A DNA stretch of 64,000 bases, from the NCBI GenBank assembly GCA_020831625.1, contig JAFIGD010000028.1:1-64000 (forward strand), written 5' to 3'. Shown one piece after another: positions 41,103-49,897 of this stretch. The notes below the pieces were generated by a model. It made no database searches and was not told the origin of the DNA. It saw nothing but the letters and a program-made list of their open reading frames with translations. The translations under genes were made by a program, and so were the position numbers. Position 1 is the stretch's first letter. Each line of letters opens with the position of its first letter. The stretch is from Verrucomicrobiota bacterium (GTDB taxonomy: Bacteria > Verrucomicrobiota > Kiritimatiellia > SS1-B-03-39 > UBA6053).

Positions 41103-43250
41103 ATGAAAAACATTTATCGAGTCTTCTTGTATTGTTGTGTCTGTTTGTCGGCGGCCGGGTTGCGGGCCCAGCCTGCCTGGATCGCGGTGGAAATCTCCCT
41201 GCGGAACGGGGACGGGGTTGAGCGGATTGAGGGGTATCTGCATTTTGACCGGCTTCCGGTGGAGCGGGAGCGGACGGGAAATTTCCATATCACCAATCTG
41301 GTCCCCCTGAACGCCGGGGAGATCCGCGTGGATTTTCGGGACGCGGATGCGGAGTTTCCGTTTGTTTTGACGGATTATCAGGGGGAGCATCCGTTCCGCT
41401 GGGCGGATGGATATTTACCGGTTCAGGCCCGACGCTCCGATGCTCCGGAACCCGGGAGCGCTGCCGGGCGGGAGGAGGATCTTTTAGCGCCCTCCTTCGG
41501 GATGGAGGCGGAGGAACCGGAAGAATCCGCGCCTTTCTCTTTAGAGGTGAGCGGCACGCCTTCGGTCAGCCGGATTCCGCTGTCCTCGGTGCGCACGATC
41601 CGGTTCACCCCCCGGACGGAAGGCGGATTCCGCCGGGAGGAATACAGTGGACGTTTCGTTCAATACAGCCGTGAGGCCAAAGGCGACAACGGCACCGTCC
41701 GGCCTCTGGCGGCGACGTTTTTCGGCGGGGAGGGGGACGAGCGGTTCACGGCGGGCGGCTTTCTGGCGGACGGCCGGATTTTCGCGGGCGGAACGTTCGC
41801 ATCCGACGTGTTTGACGCGGCGGCGGAGATTCAGGTGTTGCTGGAGGATACCCGGCATGCGGATTTTCCGCCGGAAGAGCGGACCGACCGCCGGGGGCGT
41901 ACCCGCACGGTCACTCCGGCGAACACGCCCCTGTTGGGGGTGTTTTCGCCTGACCTCTCCCGTTTGGAGCGGCTCTACCGCTTTCCGTGGGGATCTGGTA
42001 ATTTGCAGGCGGTTTTGGCGGATGATGAAGAGGATGCGCTGTATGTGGTGATTCAATCGGGAGCGGCCGCGGAGCATCTTTTCGGTCAGTTGGCGATCAC
42101 GCACACGGTTGAAAACGAGGCGCATGTGCGTCAGGTCCGTGAACGGGCGGCGGCGCGGAATGAGGAACCCCGGTTTTCCAACGATTCGCTGGTTCTCCGC
42201 TTTGCCCCCTCATCGGGACGGATTGAATGGGCGGTTCGCTTTAAACACGGATGGCTGGATCCGGTGTTGACGCCCGACGGGCAAATGATGGTGCGCAGAG
42301 GACAGGAGCTTTTTCGTCTTTCCCGTGCGGACGGTCGGTTGATGGATCAAGGGAGTGTGAACATCGGCAGCACTCATACCGGAATGGTTGTCGATCCCCG
42401 GGACGGAAGCCTTTTTTTTGGCGGGGAGTATCACAGTCACACCGGACTGGAACCCTGGCGCTGTCCGTTTTTGCGGAAATTTTCTCCGGAGGGGGAGCCG
42501 GTGTGGTCGGCGTATGACTGGACCGGGCCGATTGTGGGAACGCAGTTCCTGCGGTGGGTGTCGGATTCGGCGATTACCGGCGCGCAAATGGACAGCGAGG
42601 GGCGCTTATTGCTCAGCGGCTGGTCGGACGGGGGGAACTCGGTGTTGACCCGGCAGCCGTATGATCTGCGGGAGGGCATTCAGGTGGGCGGGCAGGCCGG
42701 CTCGATCTGGGGCGCGGGCGTCCTTGGCGTTTCGTATCTGATTCAGATGGACGCGGACACCATGGAGGTCTCCGGGGTGACGCGCTTCATGAGTTATCTG
42801 CCGACATCCAATACGCCGAACAGCGTGTCGATCCGGGATTTTGAACGGCTGGACAACGGAAGTGTGGCGATCACCGGCGGTTCCGCATTCGCGCTGATCG
42901 AAACCCATGACGCCTGGTTCGAACCCTGGTATTCGCAATGGCGGACGAACCGACACGCTCAGGCCCGCGGGGGACCGTATCTGGCGGTGTATGCCGACGA
43001 TCTCAACCGTCTGCGGCTCAGCACGGTGTTGCCCGGGGTTCAGCACGCGCAACTGGCGTCTCAAGGCGACCGCCTGCTGGTCTTCGGCTCCGCGAGGGCC
43101 CGGAACAGCGCCTATGGCGACGAGACCCCGACCTTGTTGAAAAACGCGGTGCAGTCCGTTTTCGGCGGCGGGGAAACCGACGCCTATCTGCTGTTGGTGG
43201 ACACCGCCGCCGAACCCCGTCCGATTGAACTTCCGGAGAAAACCTGGTGA
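41103..43250 (+). CDS. Secreted protein of unknown function with possible beta-propeller repeats
   Basis: A 715-residue protein with a signal peptide (to about residue 22, 'AAGLRAQP'). Residues 25-180 are beta-rich with an acidic, low-complexity insertion ('AEEPEESAPF'). From about 200 onward, recurring segments such as 'GGFLADGRIFAGGTF', 'PRDGSLFFGGEYHS', 'MDSEGRLLLSGWSDGG' and 'LDNGSVAITGGSAF' look like blades of a propeller (SBBP-like). I recognise no catalytic motif. It overlaps the next secreted gene by 4 nt, so the two are co-translated and may form one envelope complex. It follows the starch genes but has no operator of that type. Confidence 0.75.
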   Translation: MKNIYRVFLYCCVCLSAAGLRAQPAWIAVEISLRNGDGVERIEGYLHFDRLPVERERTGNFHITNLVPLNAGEIRVDFRDADAEFPFVLTDYQGEHPFRWADGYLPVQARRSDAPEPGSAAGREEDLLAPSFGMEAEEPEESAPFSLEVSGTPSVSRIPLSSVRTIRFTPRTEGGFRREEYSGRFVQYSREAKGDNGTVRPLAATFFGGEGDERFTAGGFLADGRIFAGGTFASDVFDAAAEIQVLLEDTRHADFPPEERTDRRGRTRTVTPANTPLLGVFSPDLSRLERLYRFPWGSGNLQAVLADDEEDALYVVIQSGAAAEHLFGQLAITHTVENEAHVRQVRERAAARNEEPRFSNDSLVLRFAPSSGRIEWAVRFKHGWLDPVLTPDGQMMVRRGQELFRLSRADGRLMDQGSVNIGSTHTGMVVDPRDGSLFFGGEYHSHTGLEPWRCPFLRKFSPEGEPVWSAYDWTGPIVGTQFLRWVSDSAITGAQMDSEGRLLLSGWSDGGNSVLTRQPYDLREGIQVGGQAGSIWGAGVLGVSYLIQMDADTMEVSGVTRFMSYLPTSNTPNSVSIRDFERLDNGSVAITGGSAFALIETHDAWFEPWYSQWRTNRHAQARGGPYLAVYADDLNRLRLSTVLPGVQHAQLASQGDRLLVFGSARARNSAYGDETPTLLKNAVQSVFGGGETDAYLLLVDTAAEPRPIELPEKTW

Positions 43251-43951
43251 AAACAGTACGAACCTTATTATTAGTAAGCCTGACGGCGTCCGCCCTGTAT
43301 GCGCAAAGCCCGCTGCGACAGCATGAATCGGCGGCGCTCGCGGTCTCCGGCGTCTACCGCATGGCGGAAGAGATCCGCCGCTTTCCGCATTTGATTGTAA
43401 TGGAACAGGCGGGGCTTCGCTTTCCGAGTTACTGGACGGGCTCCCATGCCGACGAGCCCCTGACCTTCCGGGCGGAAGAGGATCTTCTATCCGGGGATTT
43501 GCTGATCACGCATGAAGGAAAACTGGTGCTGGAACTGACGCACAGCACGCGGAAACACGGCATGGAGGATCAACTCCCCGCCGGACACTGGATGCAAAAC
43601 ACGGCGGACCGGAAGATCCGCTTCACTTACACGCATTTTGAAAACGGGCGGAGAGACGGGGAGGAGCGCGGACGGAATGAAACCCGGTACCGGGTGGTGT
43701 TTGAAGTGAAGGGCACCGTGACCGCGGACGGTAAAGAAACCCCGTTCACGGGGGAGGCGGCAGTGTTGTTTTCCTCCAGGGTTCCCACGTTCCGGTTCAC
43801 GTCGAAGATCGAATTTTCCGGAGCCGGACTCGGATTTGAAGGTGTGCAGGCGGGCGCGATTCAAGCGCATGTTCAGACCCTCTCGCCGACGGGGGCTCCT
43901 CTGCCACCCCCGGAGGATTCCGGTGATATGCTCATGGAGTTGGGTTTTTAG
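43247..43951 (+). CDS. Secreted hypothetical protein coupled to the upstream gene
   Basis: A 234-residue protein with a signal peptide (about 1-18, 'LLLVSLTASALYAQS') and a beta-rich mature part. No family recognised. It starts with GTG, overlapping the stop of the 715-residue gene (GTGA). Coupled expression and shared secretion suggest a joint role with that protein; nothing in the sequence indicates an enzyme. Confidence 0.65.
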   Translation: MKTVRTLLLVSLTASALYAQSPLRQHESAALAVSGVYRMAEEIRRFPHLIVMEQAGLRFPSYWTGSHADEPLTFRAEEDLLSGDLLITHEGKLVLELTHSTRKHGMEDQLPAGHWMQNTADRKIRFTYTHFENGRRDGEERGRNETRYRVVFEVKGTVTADGKETPFTGEAAVLFSSRVPTFRFTSKIEFSGAGLGFEGVQAGAIQAHVQTLSPTGAPLPPPEDSGDMLMELGF

Positions 43952-44002
43952 GGGGCGGGATACGGGGGCGTCTGGCCTGGAAAGAAACGTTGTTCGGCGC
44001 AG

Positions 44003-45121
44003 CTATCCGTTGGAATGCGCTGATTCGGTGAAATCCGGGGGGCGATCGAGGCAGTAGGCGATGATCTCCGGCAGTTGGACGGGGCGAACGCCTTTCCAGA
44101 ACACGGTCCAGCGTCCTTCGGTATGATGGCCGCTGGCGTGGCGTTCGTACCATTGGTTGACGGGATTGTCCGCGCGTGAGCGCCAGAAGAGGGCGGGTTG
44201 CGGTTCGCAGGCCTGATCCCACAGCTCCTGGGCGAGGCCTTCGCCGCGGGCTTCGGTGCCGACTGCGAATTTGGAGAGGTATTTGCCGGCGGGATGGGGC
44301 TCAAGCAGCACCGCGCCCCGGTAACGGGTTTCGAGGTGCAGGTCGCAGGCCGCCATCAGGGAGTCGGCGGACCGGAGCGGCTTCCCGAAGGCTTCGGTGA
44401 TCAGCTTCGAGAGCTGGTTCAGGTCCACGGCGTCGAGCGCGCGGTGGTGTTCGATCACACTGCCCGGCCGGACAATGCTGCCCATGCCGCGCACGGTGAA
44501 CATTTCCTGAAGCAGGTGGAGCGGGGAGGCGATGCTGATGTGAAGCTGCGGATCATGGGCCAGCCAGGCCTCGGCGAGACGGATGACCTCCGAATCCTGC
44601 GGGTCAAGCACGTGCGGATTGCCGCGGCGGGTGTAGTGATAGAAGATTTTTTCGTTGTCCGCGCCGTGCAGCATGCCGCGGACGCGGAGGAGATGAATCC
44701 GCCGGGCGATGCGGGGGCAGAGTTCCTGAACGGTGCGGCCGAGGGGCACGCCGGGGGTCAGCCAGATGGGAATCTGTTCCCGGGCGTAGCAGGCCTGCAA
44801 GGCCTCCCGCCAGGCGGTGTCGGAGGCGTTCAGATCGAGATCTTTCAGCAGCGAGTAATCGCCGTAGGCGCTGAGGGAGGCTGCGTTTTGTACCGCGTCT
44901 TCTCCCGCCAGCACCACCAGCGGGGTCAGGTCGAGGCGGATCAGAAACTGCAGATCAAAGGTCATGAGGTCGCCGGACTGCTCCACGGCGGGGGTGTCGG
45001 GCGCGACCAGGGCAAAACAAACGGAGCGTTCCGCCTGGAATTTCCGCAGGTAAAATTCGTATTCCTCGCGCCGGCCGATGCTGTCGAGAAACAGGCGCAG
45101 GGTTTTGGAGAGGGTGGACAT
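44003..45121 (-). CDS. N-acetylglutamate synthase-like protein (amino-acid-kinase-like plus NAT domain)
   Basis: A 372-residue protein. Residues 1-210 resemble a degenerate amino-acid-kinase fold. The C-terminal part (about 225-365), with 'ALFWRSRADNPVNQWYERHASG' and 'RWTVFWKGV', matches the NAT domain of vertebrate-type and bifunctional N-acetylglutamate synthases/kinases, which acetylate glutamate with acetyl-CoA for arginine synthesis. Kinase-type catalytic motifs are not evident, so only synthase activity is plausible. I chose the start at 45121 because the upstream frame reads through the promoter of the divergent regulator gene. No other arg gene is nearby. Confidence 0.65.
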   Translation of the reverse strand: MSTLSKTLRLFLDSIGRREEYEFYLRKFQAERSVCFALVAPDTPAVEQSGDLMTFDLQFLIRLDLTPLVVLAGEDAVQNAASLSAYGDYSLLKDLDLNASDTAWREALQACYAREQIPIWLTPGVPLGRTVQELCPRIARRIHLLRVRGMLHGADNEKIFYHYTRRGNPHVLDPQDSEVIRLAEAWLAHDPQLHISIASPLHLLQEMFTVRGMGSIVRPGSVIEHHRALDAVDLNQLSKLITEAFGKPLRSADSLMAACDLHLETRYRGAVLLEPHPAGKYLSKFAVGTEARGEGLAQELWDQACEPQPALFWRSRADNPVNQWYERHASGHHTEGRWTVFWKGVRPVQLPEIIAYCLDRPPDFTESAHSNG

Positions 45122-45201
45122 GGATTGTTTTATAAAGATCCCCGGGGGCTTTGACAATCCCGCAGACGGGTTACTCCGCTTCGAAAAGTTTGAATTCAGA
45201 C

Positions 45202-45235
45202 TTGATTCGTTTCTGATGTCACTATATAAGTGACA
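45202..45235 (+). promoter_or_regulatory. Promoter with palindrome upstream of the IclR-type gene
   Basis: TTGATT (45202-45207) and TATAAG (45225-45230) are 17 bp apart. A perfect 7-bp inverted repeat, TGTCACT-ATATA-AGTGACA (45217-45235), covers the -10 box. It is a likely autoregulatory operator. Transcription would start only a few bases before the ATG at 45240. Confidence 0.6.
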
Positions 45236-45239
45236 AATA

Positions 45240-45950
45240 ATGAAAACCTTACCCGCACAACCGAACAAGAGTCTGATTGAAGGACTGGAGGTTTTGCTTG
45301 CCCTGGTGCAGCGGGGGGAGTCGGCGGGGGTGCGGGAGCTGGCGCGGGAGCTGGGGATGACCCCGACGCGGCTGCAGCGGTATGTGGCGACGCTGGCGCA
45401 TTTGGGGTTTGCGGCCCAGGGGGAGGACCGCCGATACGGTCCGGGGTCGGGGGTGCATGTGCTGTCGGCGATGTCGCTTTCGGCTTCGGGGCTGGCGGGC
45501 AGGGCGCTGGAGGTGTTGCCGTCGCTGAATGATCTGGGGGTGATTGTGGCCTTGGGGATGTTGTGGCGGCGGACGGTGAGTTATGTGTATTTCAGCCGTC
45601 CGGGGATGCCGGTGGCGCGGGCGTTGGGCAACGACACGGGATGGCCGGCGCGGGAGTCGGTGATCGGGCTTATGCTGCTGGCGCACGCGCCGGAGGCGGC
45701 GGTGTTGGCGGATTTTGCGGAGGAGGCGGATGAATTGGCTCCGATTTTGGCGGAGACGCGCGCGCGGGGCCACGCCCGGCGGGTGAATGAGAAGGGGGAG
45801 CTCAGTCTCGCGGTGCCGGTGGGGAGTCCGCCGGTTGCGGGACTGGCGGTGTCGGGCGTGCGGTGTGATCAGGATGAGCAAATGATTTTAGAGCGATTAA
45901 ACCAGGCCGCAGCGCGTTTGTCCGGCGAAACGAACGGAGAATTAACATGA
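45240..45950 (+). CDS. IclR-family transcriptional regulator
   Basis: A 236-residue protein whose opening 'NKSLIEGLEVLLALVQRGESAGVRELARELGMTPTRLQRYVATLAHLGF' is an IclR-type winged helix (HTH about 29-57). A diverged effector domain follows, with a short final segment 'LAVPVGSPPVAGLAVSGV' like the IclR C-terminus. IclR proteins sense small metabolites. The gene overlaps the FAD oxidoreductase by 4 nt (ATGA) and has a palindrome over its own -10 box, so it probably controls this two-gene operon. No Shine-Dalgarno sequence precedes the ATG, and the mRNA may be nearly leaderless. Confidence 0.8.
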   Translation: MKTLPAQPNKSLIEGLEVLLALVQRGESAGVRELARELGMTPTRLQRYVATLAHLGFAAQGEDRRYGPGSGVHVLSAMSLSASGLAGRALEVLPSLNDLGVIVALGMLWRRTVSYVYFSRPGMPVARALGNDTGWPARESVIGLMLLAHAPEAAVLADFAEEADELAPILAETRARGHARRVNEKGELSLAVPVGSPPVAGLAVSGVRCDQDEQMILERLNQAAARLSGETNGELT

Positions 45951-48301
45951 AGAAGCCAGTTGAACAGTTTGATGTGGTGGTGTTGGGCGGAGGCTTGTCC
46001 GGATTTTGTGCGGCGGTTGCGGCGGCCCGCGAGGGGGCGAAGACCTGTTTGATTCACAACCGTCCGGTTCTGGGCGGCAACGCGTCCAGCGAGGTGCGGG
46101 TGACGGTGCACGGCGCGGCGTGTCATCATGCTTACGCGCGGGAAACCGGAATCGTGGGGGAGGCCATGCGGCTGGAGCGGTCGCGGAATCACATTTTCCC
46201 CATTGAGAACGGCTGGACGAACAGCGTGTTCGACATGTCGCTGTATGATATGGCGATGCGGGAGGAGAATCTGACCCTGCATCTGAACACGGATGTGTTT
46301 GATGTGGAACTGGAGGACGGCACCCGGGGGCTGGAGGCGCTGGGGCGTTGGCCGGTGGCGACGGATGAGCGGGGCTATTGGCTTCGTCCGGCGTGTGAAC
46401 AAGGGAAATCGATTTCGGCGGTGTTCGCGCGGGTGCAGAACGCGGAGGTGGAACTCCGCGCGGAGGGGAAGGTGTTTATCGATTGCACCGGTGACGCGCT
46501 GGTGGGGCATTTGGCGGGATGCGAATGGCGGATGGGGAGCGAGTCCCGGGAGGAGACAGGCGAGGTGCACGCCGCGGCGGCGGCGTCAAAAGACACCATG
46601 GGCAACAGCATTCATATCCGGTGTATCGATACCGGACGTCCGGCGCCGTTTAAGGCCCCGGAATGGGCGGTACATTATGAGGATGCGGACTTTTTCTACA
46701 AGCAGGGCCGGAAGCCGAACGAACCCGAGGGCGGATACTGGTGGCTGGAGATCGGGGTGCCGTGGGACACGATCCATGACAATGAGACGATCCGTCACGA
46801 GCTGACCCGGCACGCGCTGGGGGTCTGGGACTGGATGAAAAACAAAGATCCGAACATGATGGACCGCTGTCGGAATTATGCGCTGGAATTCATCGGCCAG
46901 GTGCCCGGCAAGCGGGAAAGCCGCCGGATTATCGGTCGGCATTTTCTCAATGAGAACGAGTTGCAGTCCCGGGAGGACTTTGAGGACGAGGTGGCGTTCG
47001 GCGGCTGGTTTATTGATCTGCACACGCCGGGCGGATTGTTGGCTGAAAACAGCGAGCCGGCGAGCGCGGTGGGATATGATGCCTCGATTAAAGATGTGGC
47101 GCTGAAGTATATCGGGCCGTACGGGATTCCGCTGCGGTCGTTGATCAGCAGGGACGTTCCGAATCTGATGATGGCGGGGCGGAACATTTCGGTGACGCAC
47201 GCGGCGCTGGGGACGGTGCGGGTGATGGCCACCTGCGGGTTGATGGGCGAGGGTGCCGGCACCGCGGCGGCCCTGGGGGTTTCGCGCGGCTGGCTTCCGG
47301 GAGAGGTGGCGGAGCGGGCTTCGGAGGAACTGAAAAACCGTCTGTTGTGGAAAGGCTGTTTTCTGCCGCACGCCAGTCTGCGCGAGCCGAAGTTGGCCGG
47401 AAAGGCGGAGGCATCCTCCTCGGCCCGGTTTTCAGGGATCGGCGCCTGGGAGAAAGACCCGGATGTCAATTTGCGGGAATGGATCTGGCAACAATGCCGG
47501 GGGATGACCACCGATCTTTCGCTGGCGCCGTGCAACTGGTTTTTTGCGGATGCGGGGGCTTTGGAGTCGCTCGCGGTTCATCTGGTGAGCGAAACCGGCG
47601 GAAAGGCTTCGGTCTGTCTGCGCAAGGTGGAGCAACTTTGGGAATACGGGCGTGATCCGGGCGGTGTGGTTTGGCGGACAGAGGTCGCGGTGCCCGCGGG
47701 CTGTGATGATTTGTTGCGGCTTTCCACGGACGGATTGATTCTGGAGGCGGGCTGTTACCGACTGGAGGTTGAAGGGGATAAAACCATCGCCTGGCGGATG
47801 TCCGGGCGGCATCCCTGGGGCGTTGTCGGCGGTCATACAGTCGGCTCCGGGCGCTATCACTGGAACCGGATTCCGGGTGAGTACGCGTTCCAGGTTTCTC
47901 CCGCGTTGAACATTTACAGCGCCGATCAGGTGCTTTCAGGCGGACACCGTCCGCAGGCGCAGAGCAACGTCTGGTTTGCGGACGGGGCGCTCCCGCAGTG
48001 GGTGGGGGTGCAATGGGAGGCACCGCGGGTGCTGGACGAGGTGGCGGTGACCTTTCCGGATCAATTGATGATGGAGCTGCACTGGGAGAATCCGTTCTAC
48101 GTGGCCCCGCATATTGCCAAACGCTATAAGCTCTTAGCCCGGGTCAACGGGGAATGGGAAACGGTGGCGGAGGAAACTGAAAACGTGCAATCCCGCCGTG
48201 TGCACAGCCTCGGCGGCATCCAGGCGGACGGGCTGCGGGTTGAGGTCGAGGAAACACACGGCGGCTGCGCCGCGGTGTGTTCGATCCGGGTCGAGGGTTA
48301 G
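45947..48301 (+). CDS. FAD-dependent oxidoreductase (FAD_oxidored family)
   Basis: A 784-residue protein. The N-terminal FAD-binding motif 'VVVLGGGLSGFCAAVAAAREGAKTCLI' (GxGxxG near 14-19) and 'PVLGGNASSEVR' are typical of the FAD_oxidored group expanded in PVC bacteria. A second conserved block is 'RNISVTHAALGTVRVMATCGLMGEGAGTAAAL' (about 410-445). The C-terminal 240 residues form a beta-rich domain, perhaps carbohydrate binding. No signal peptide is visible. Substrate unknown; such genes often sit with sugar or sulfated-glycan catabolism genes. It is coupled to the IclR-type regulator. Confidence 0.85.
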   Translation: MKKPVEQFDVVVLGGGLSGFCAAVAAAREGAKTCLIHNRPVLGGNASSEVRVTVHGAACHHAYARETGIVGEAMRLERSRNHIFPIENGWTNSVFDMSLYDMAMREENLTLHLNTDVFDVELEDGTRGLEALGRWPVATDERGYWLRPACEQGKSISAVFARVQNAEVELRAEGKVFIDCTGDALVGHLAGCEWRMGSESREETGEVHAAAAASKDTMGNSIHIRCIDTGRPAPFKAPEWAVHYEDADFFYKQGRKPNEPEGGYWWLEIGVPWDTIHDNETIRHELTRHALGVWDWMKNKDPNMMDRCRNYALEFIGQVPGKRESRRIIGRHFLNENELQSREDFEDEVAFGGWFIDLHTPGGLLAENSEPASAVGYDASIKDVALKYIGPYGIPLRSLISRDVPNLMMAGRNISVTHAALGTVRVMATCGLMGEGAGTAAALGVSRGWLPGEVAERASEELKNRLLWKGCFLPHASLREPKLAGKAEASSSARFSGIGAWEKDPDVNLREWIWQQCRGMTTDLSLAPCNWFFADAGALESLAVHLVSETGGKASVCLRKVEQLWEYGRDPGGVVWRTEVAVPAGCDDLLRLSTDGLILEAGCYRLEVEGDKTIAWRMSGRHPWGVVGGHTVGSGRYHWNRIPGEYAFQVSPALNIYSADQVLSGGHRPQAQSNVWFADGALPQWVGVQWEAPRVLDEVAVTFPDQLMMELHWENPFYVAPHIAKRYKLLARVNGEWETVAEETENVQSRRVHSLGGIQADGLRVEVEETHGGCAAVCSIRVEG

Positions 48302-48458
48302 CATTCCTCCGCCCTCCGATCTGGAGGCCTACAGGCCCGAAACAGCCCGCTGAATATGGGATCTGAGCCCCGACTTCGCCAAGGCTATGGCTGACAGGTA
48401 ATGGGATATGCGATAGCTTCGTCCGTTGGAGATGGAGCGTGTGGAAGCGTGTTCAGCA
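48302..48458. other. Gene-free interval after the FAD oxidoreductase
   Basis: The 157 bp before the antitoxin promoter contain the phrase CTTCGCCAAGGCTATGGC, which I have the impression recurs in intergenic regions of other bacteria. No terminator or gene is seen. Confidence 0.35.
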
Positions 48459-48486
48459 TTGAATTTTGCATGGCATCCTGTATGAT
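48459..48486 (+). promoter_or_regulatory. Promoter of the toxin-antitoxin remnant
   Basis: TTGAAT (48459-48464) and TATGAT (48481-48486) are separated by 16 bp. The antitoxin ATG lies 6 bp after the -10 box, suggesting a leaderless transcript. Confidence 0.5.
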
Positions 48487-48492
48487 GAATCT

Positions 48493-48753
48493 ATGACAAC
48501 CTTGGAAATACCTGTGCCGGACAATTTAGATTTGCTGTTGGGGTGCGACAGTCCGGCCTCCCTTGCGATGGAGGCGCGTTTTCTTTTGGCTGCAAAATTG
48601 TATGAGAGCGGGCGACTCAGCTCGGGGCCCTGCGCGGAAATCGCGGGTTGCGGGAAACGGGAATTTCTTTTGAGATTGCATCTTGCGGGCGTTAACGTGG
48701 TCAATTGGGATGCTGAGGATTTGCAAGCGGAACAGCAGACCGAATTGCGATGA
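48493..48753 (+). CDS. UPF0175-family antitoxin-like protein
   Basis: An 86-residue protein. The block 'AMEARFLLAAKLYESGRLSSGPCAEIAGCGKREFLLRLHLAGVNVVNWDAEDL' is the UPF0175 signature: a helix, an HTH-like 'AEIAGCGKREF', then 'V..(W/Y)D.EDL'. UPF0175 proteins are antitoxins usually paired with PIN-domain (DUF3368) toxins. Here the stop overlaps the start of exactly such a toxin, which is truncated. I chose the ATG at 48493; an in-frame start at 48466 would lie upstream of the -10 box. The gene is intact but has lost its partner. Confidence 0.8.
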   Translation: MTTLEIPVPDNLDLLLGCDSPASLAMEARFLLAAKLYESGRLSSGPCAEIAGCGKREFLLRLHLAGVNVVNWDAEDLQAEQQTELR

Positions 48754-48809
48754 ACCCGGTAAGTTTGGTTTGCAACACGGGTCCCTTGATCGCGCTGTAT
48801 GCCCTTTGA
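48750..48809 (+). pseudogene. Truncated PIN-domain (DUF3368) toxin
   Basis: A 19-residue reading frame, MNPVSLVCNTGPLIALYAL then TGA, starts with an ATGA overlap on the antitoxin stop. 'VCNTGPLIAL' is the conserved first strand of DUF3368 PIN toxins (v.DTSPLIAL), including the position of the first catalytic Asp, here Asn. Everything beyond this strand is missing; the M42 peptidase gene ends 23 bp later on the other strand. The pair looks like a toxin-antitoxin module inactivated by deletion. Confidence 0.7.
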
Positions 48810-48832
48810 ACTCTATCTCCATTCTGCATTTT

Positions 48833-49897
48833 TTAAGGAACTTCGCGGTCGAATCCGTAGTCGCGGTCCGCGCCGGCGGATTGGAGGTAGACCGCGAGGA
48901 GATCGATGGCGGACTGAACATCGCTTTGGTTGACCATCTCGTTGACGGTGTGGATGTAGCGGGTGGGAACGCTGAGGGTGATGCCGGCGCAGCCGGAGGC
49001 GGAGCGCTGGAGGGCGCCGCCGTCGGTGCCGCCGCGGGGAAGGATTTCGAGCTGGTGGGGGATCCTGTTTTCGACCGCGAGTTCGCGGAGGTGTTTGACG
49101 AGCAGGGGGTGGCTGATCATGGCGCCGTCCATGAGCTTGATGCCGACCCCGTTGCCGAGGGCGGTGACCTGGGCGTCGGGGGTGCTGCCGGGGTAGTCGG
49201 CGGCGATGGTGGTGTCGAGGGCGATGCCGATGAGGGGCTGGACGCGGAAGGCGGCGGTGGTGGCTCCGCGGAGTCCGATCTCCTCCTGGGTGGTGGCCAC
49301 GGCGACGACGGTGTAGCCGGAGGTTTTGAGTTTGCGGAGGGCCTCGATCATGACGAAGACGCCGACGCGGTTGTCGAGGCTCTTGGCGGCGATGTTGTCC
49401 CCGCATTCCACGAGGTCGCGGTCGAGGGTGACCATGCCGCCGATTTCGAAGGTGTCTTTGACGGTTTCGAGGGACATGCCGGTGTCGACGAAAAACTGTT
49501 CGATTTCCGGTTGTTTTTCGTCAGGTTTGGCGAGGAGGTGGGGCGGTTTGGTGGCGTAGCAGAGAACGCCGGGAACGACGTCGCCGGTTTTGGTGGAGAC
49601 GCGGACGCGCTGGGCGAAAAGCTGGCGGGGATCAAAGCCGCCGAGCGGCTGAATGCGGAGGAAGCCCTTGTCGTCGATGTGTTTGATGATGAAGCCGATT
49701 TCGTCCATATGGGCGGCGATCATGATGCGCTCCTCGCGGTCGCCGGGAAAGGTGGCGTAGAGGTTGCCCATGGGGTCGGTGGTGACGGAGGCGGGCTTGA
49801 GGGCGTTGAGTTCGCGGCGGACGATGCGGCGGATGTCGGTTTCCTGACCGGGCACGCCCCGGGCTTCGCAGAGTTCTTTGAGGAGGGGGATGTTCAT
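48833..49897 (-). CDS. M42-family metalloaminopeptidase
   Basis: A 354-residue M42 (glutamyl/deblocking aminopeptidase, FrvX-like) protein. Metal ligands lie in 'IAAHMDEIGFII' (H and D), 'KSLDNRVGVF' (bridging D), 'TTQEEIGLRGA' (catalytic and metal-binding Glu pair), 'LDTTIAADYPG' (D) and the C-terminal 'TRYIHTVNEMV' (H). The family forms dodecameric tetrahedral particles that trim peptides in the cytoplasm. It starts with an ATGA overlap on the hisH stop. The open frame extending into hisH is arginine-rich shadow and not part of the protein. Confidence 0.93.
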   Translation of the reverse strand: MNIPLLKELCEARGVPGQETDIRRIVRRELNALKPASVTTDPMGNLYATFPGDREERIMIAAHMDEIGFIIKHIDDKGFLRIQPLGGFDPRQLFAQRVRVSTKTGDVVPGVLCYATKPPHLLAKPDEKQPEIEQFFVDTGMSLETVKDTFEIGGMVTLDRDLVECGDNIAAKSLDNRVGVFVMIEALRKLKTSGYTVVAVATTQEEIGLRGATTAAFRVQPLIGIALDTTIAADYPGSTPDAQVTALGNGVGIKLMDGAMISHPLLVKHLRELAVENRIPHQLEILPRGGTDGGALQRSASGCAGITLSVPTRYIHTVNEMVNQSDVQSAIDLLAVYLQSAGADRDYGFDREVP

